This document shows, piece after piece, positions 63,643 through 64,000 of a stretch of 64,000 nt of DNA. The notes below the pieces were generated by a model, which was not told the origin of the DNA, did no database searches, and was given only the letters and a program-made list of their open reading frames with translations. The translations under genes were made by a program, and so were the position numbers. This DNA comes from Brevundimonas sp. MYb52 (GTDB taxonomy: Bacteria > Pseudomonadota > Alphaproteobacteria > Caulobacterales > Caulobacteraceae): assembly GCF_002979535.1 (NCBI RefSeq), contig NZ_PCPB01000006.1:1-64000 (forward strand), given 5' to 3'. Each line of letters opens with the position of its first letter. Position 1 is the stretch's first letter.

Positions 63643-64000
63643 ATGGAACTCGTTCTGGTGGTGGTCGCTCTGGCCTTGTCCGGCTGCTGGGCGGGGATAA
63701 GGCTCGCGATCAGGGCCAGGCGCGAGGCGGCGACCTTGCGGCGGTTGAACGCCACGCTGGAGGCGCGGACCGAGCAGCGCGCGCGTGAGCTTCAGACCGC
63801 CCTGGCCGTCGCCGAGGGTCAGGCAGCCCAGGTCGAGGCGGCGCATAGGGCCAAGACCGAGTTTCTGGCCAGCATGAGCCACGAACTGCGCACTCCGCTC
63901 AACGCCGTCATCGGCTTTTCCGACCTGATGCGGATGAACGAGGCGCACGAGCCCCTGACCCATCGCCAGCATCAGGCTCTGGAGCAGATCCGCGCCGCCG
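63643..64000 (+). CDS. Sensor histidine kinase, N-terminal part
   Basis: The window cuts this gene after about 119 residues. It begins with a hydrophobic helix ([21 protein letters not shown]), followed by a charged coiled coil, [22 protein letters not shown] in outline, and a HisKA domain with the phospho-acceptor His in [26 protein letters not shown] near residues 74-99. GGGAGG lies 8 bases before the ATG. The ATPase domain lies beyond the window. Such short single-helix kinases are cytoplasmic-facing; the DUF4167 gene upstream does not suggest a signal. Confidence 0.88.
   Translation, partial: MELVLVVVALALSGCWAGIRLAIRARREAATLRRLNATLEARTEQRARELQTALAVAEGQAAQVEAAHRAKTEFLASMSHELRTPLNAVIGFSDLMRMNEAHEPLTHRQHQALEQIRAA

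Overview
This looks like chromosomal DNA of an alphaproteobacterium of the Caulobacterales, most likely Brevundimonas or a close relative. The evidence is high GC with strongly GC-biased third codon positions, two large TonB-dependent receptors with Caulobacter-type signal peptides and plugs, the phyR-nepR-ecfG-phyK general stress response (GSR) locus, the chvI-chvG-hprK-EIIA-HPr order, and small SapC, DUF1178, DUF4167 and DUF6265 proteins typical of the group. I see no insertion sequence, prophage, integrase or CRISPR array. The genus call is inference from gene content, not from a search.

Layout. 1-66: 3' end of a tRNA plus terminator. 135-2957 (minus): SDR, GMC oxidoreductase and a UBP-type zinc-finger protein, probably one operon. 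3460-7356: TonB-dependent receptor and a sulfotransferase-like gene. 7432-8299: divergent SRPBCC gene and ArsR regulator around a small palindrome. 8319-11833 (minus): ChvI/ChvG two-component system followed by HprK, EIIA and HPr of the nitrogen-type PTS; the matching enzyme I (PtsP) lies 40 kb away at 49877-52144. 12056-24761: a large unrecognised protein, a zinc-ribbon protein, a BaiN-like flavoprotein, a GNAT enzyme, a second TonB-dependent receptor, DNA polymerase I, Obg, a coiled-coil protein and alanine dehydrogenase.

24911-30075 is the most interesting part. The core GSR genes are all present: PhyR (anti-anti-sigma response regulator), NepR (anti-sigma), EcfG (sigma) and a PhyK-type kinase. 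I find five sequences matching the EcfG promoter consensus GGAAC-N16/17-CGTT: the divergent pair driving nepR-ecfG and phyR, one in front of a 45-residue entericidin lipoprotein downstream of phyK, one in front of an 89-residue membrane protein, and one that precedes no good reading frame. That last one is followed after about 90 bp by a strong intrinsic terminator. The transcript between them folds into a 9-bp stem enclosing a run of seven Cs and an inner hairpin. I interpret it as a stress-induced small RNA, probably the local counterpart of Caulobacter GsrN.

30218-36035: oxidoreductase, MaoC-like protein, SapC, a Fur-family (Zur-like) regulator, an alpha/beta hydrolase, a proline-rich membrane protein and a class V aminotransferase. 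36044-49811: SecA, then ppiC-argJ-mutT coupled by stop/start overlaps, a methyltransferase and comF whose start codons overlap on opposite strands, grx-nitrilase-DUF1178-AraC in a tight run, then GNAT/ATPase/UbiG and aspartate kinase. 49877-64000: ptsP, a RodZ-like protein with ispG, a hydrolase, GST, two lipoproteins, a TSUP exporter, a response regulator, prfA and prmC separated by a YihY-family gene, a disordered DUF4167 protein, and the start of a histidine kinase cut by the window end. Three large inverted-repeat elements lie between genes at 35864, 45996 and 59925.
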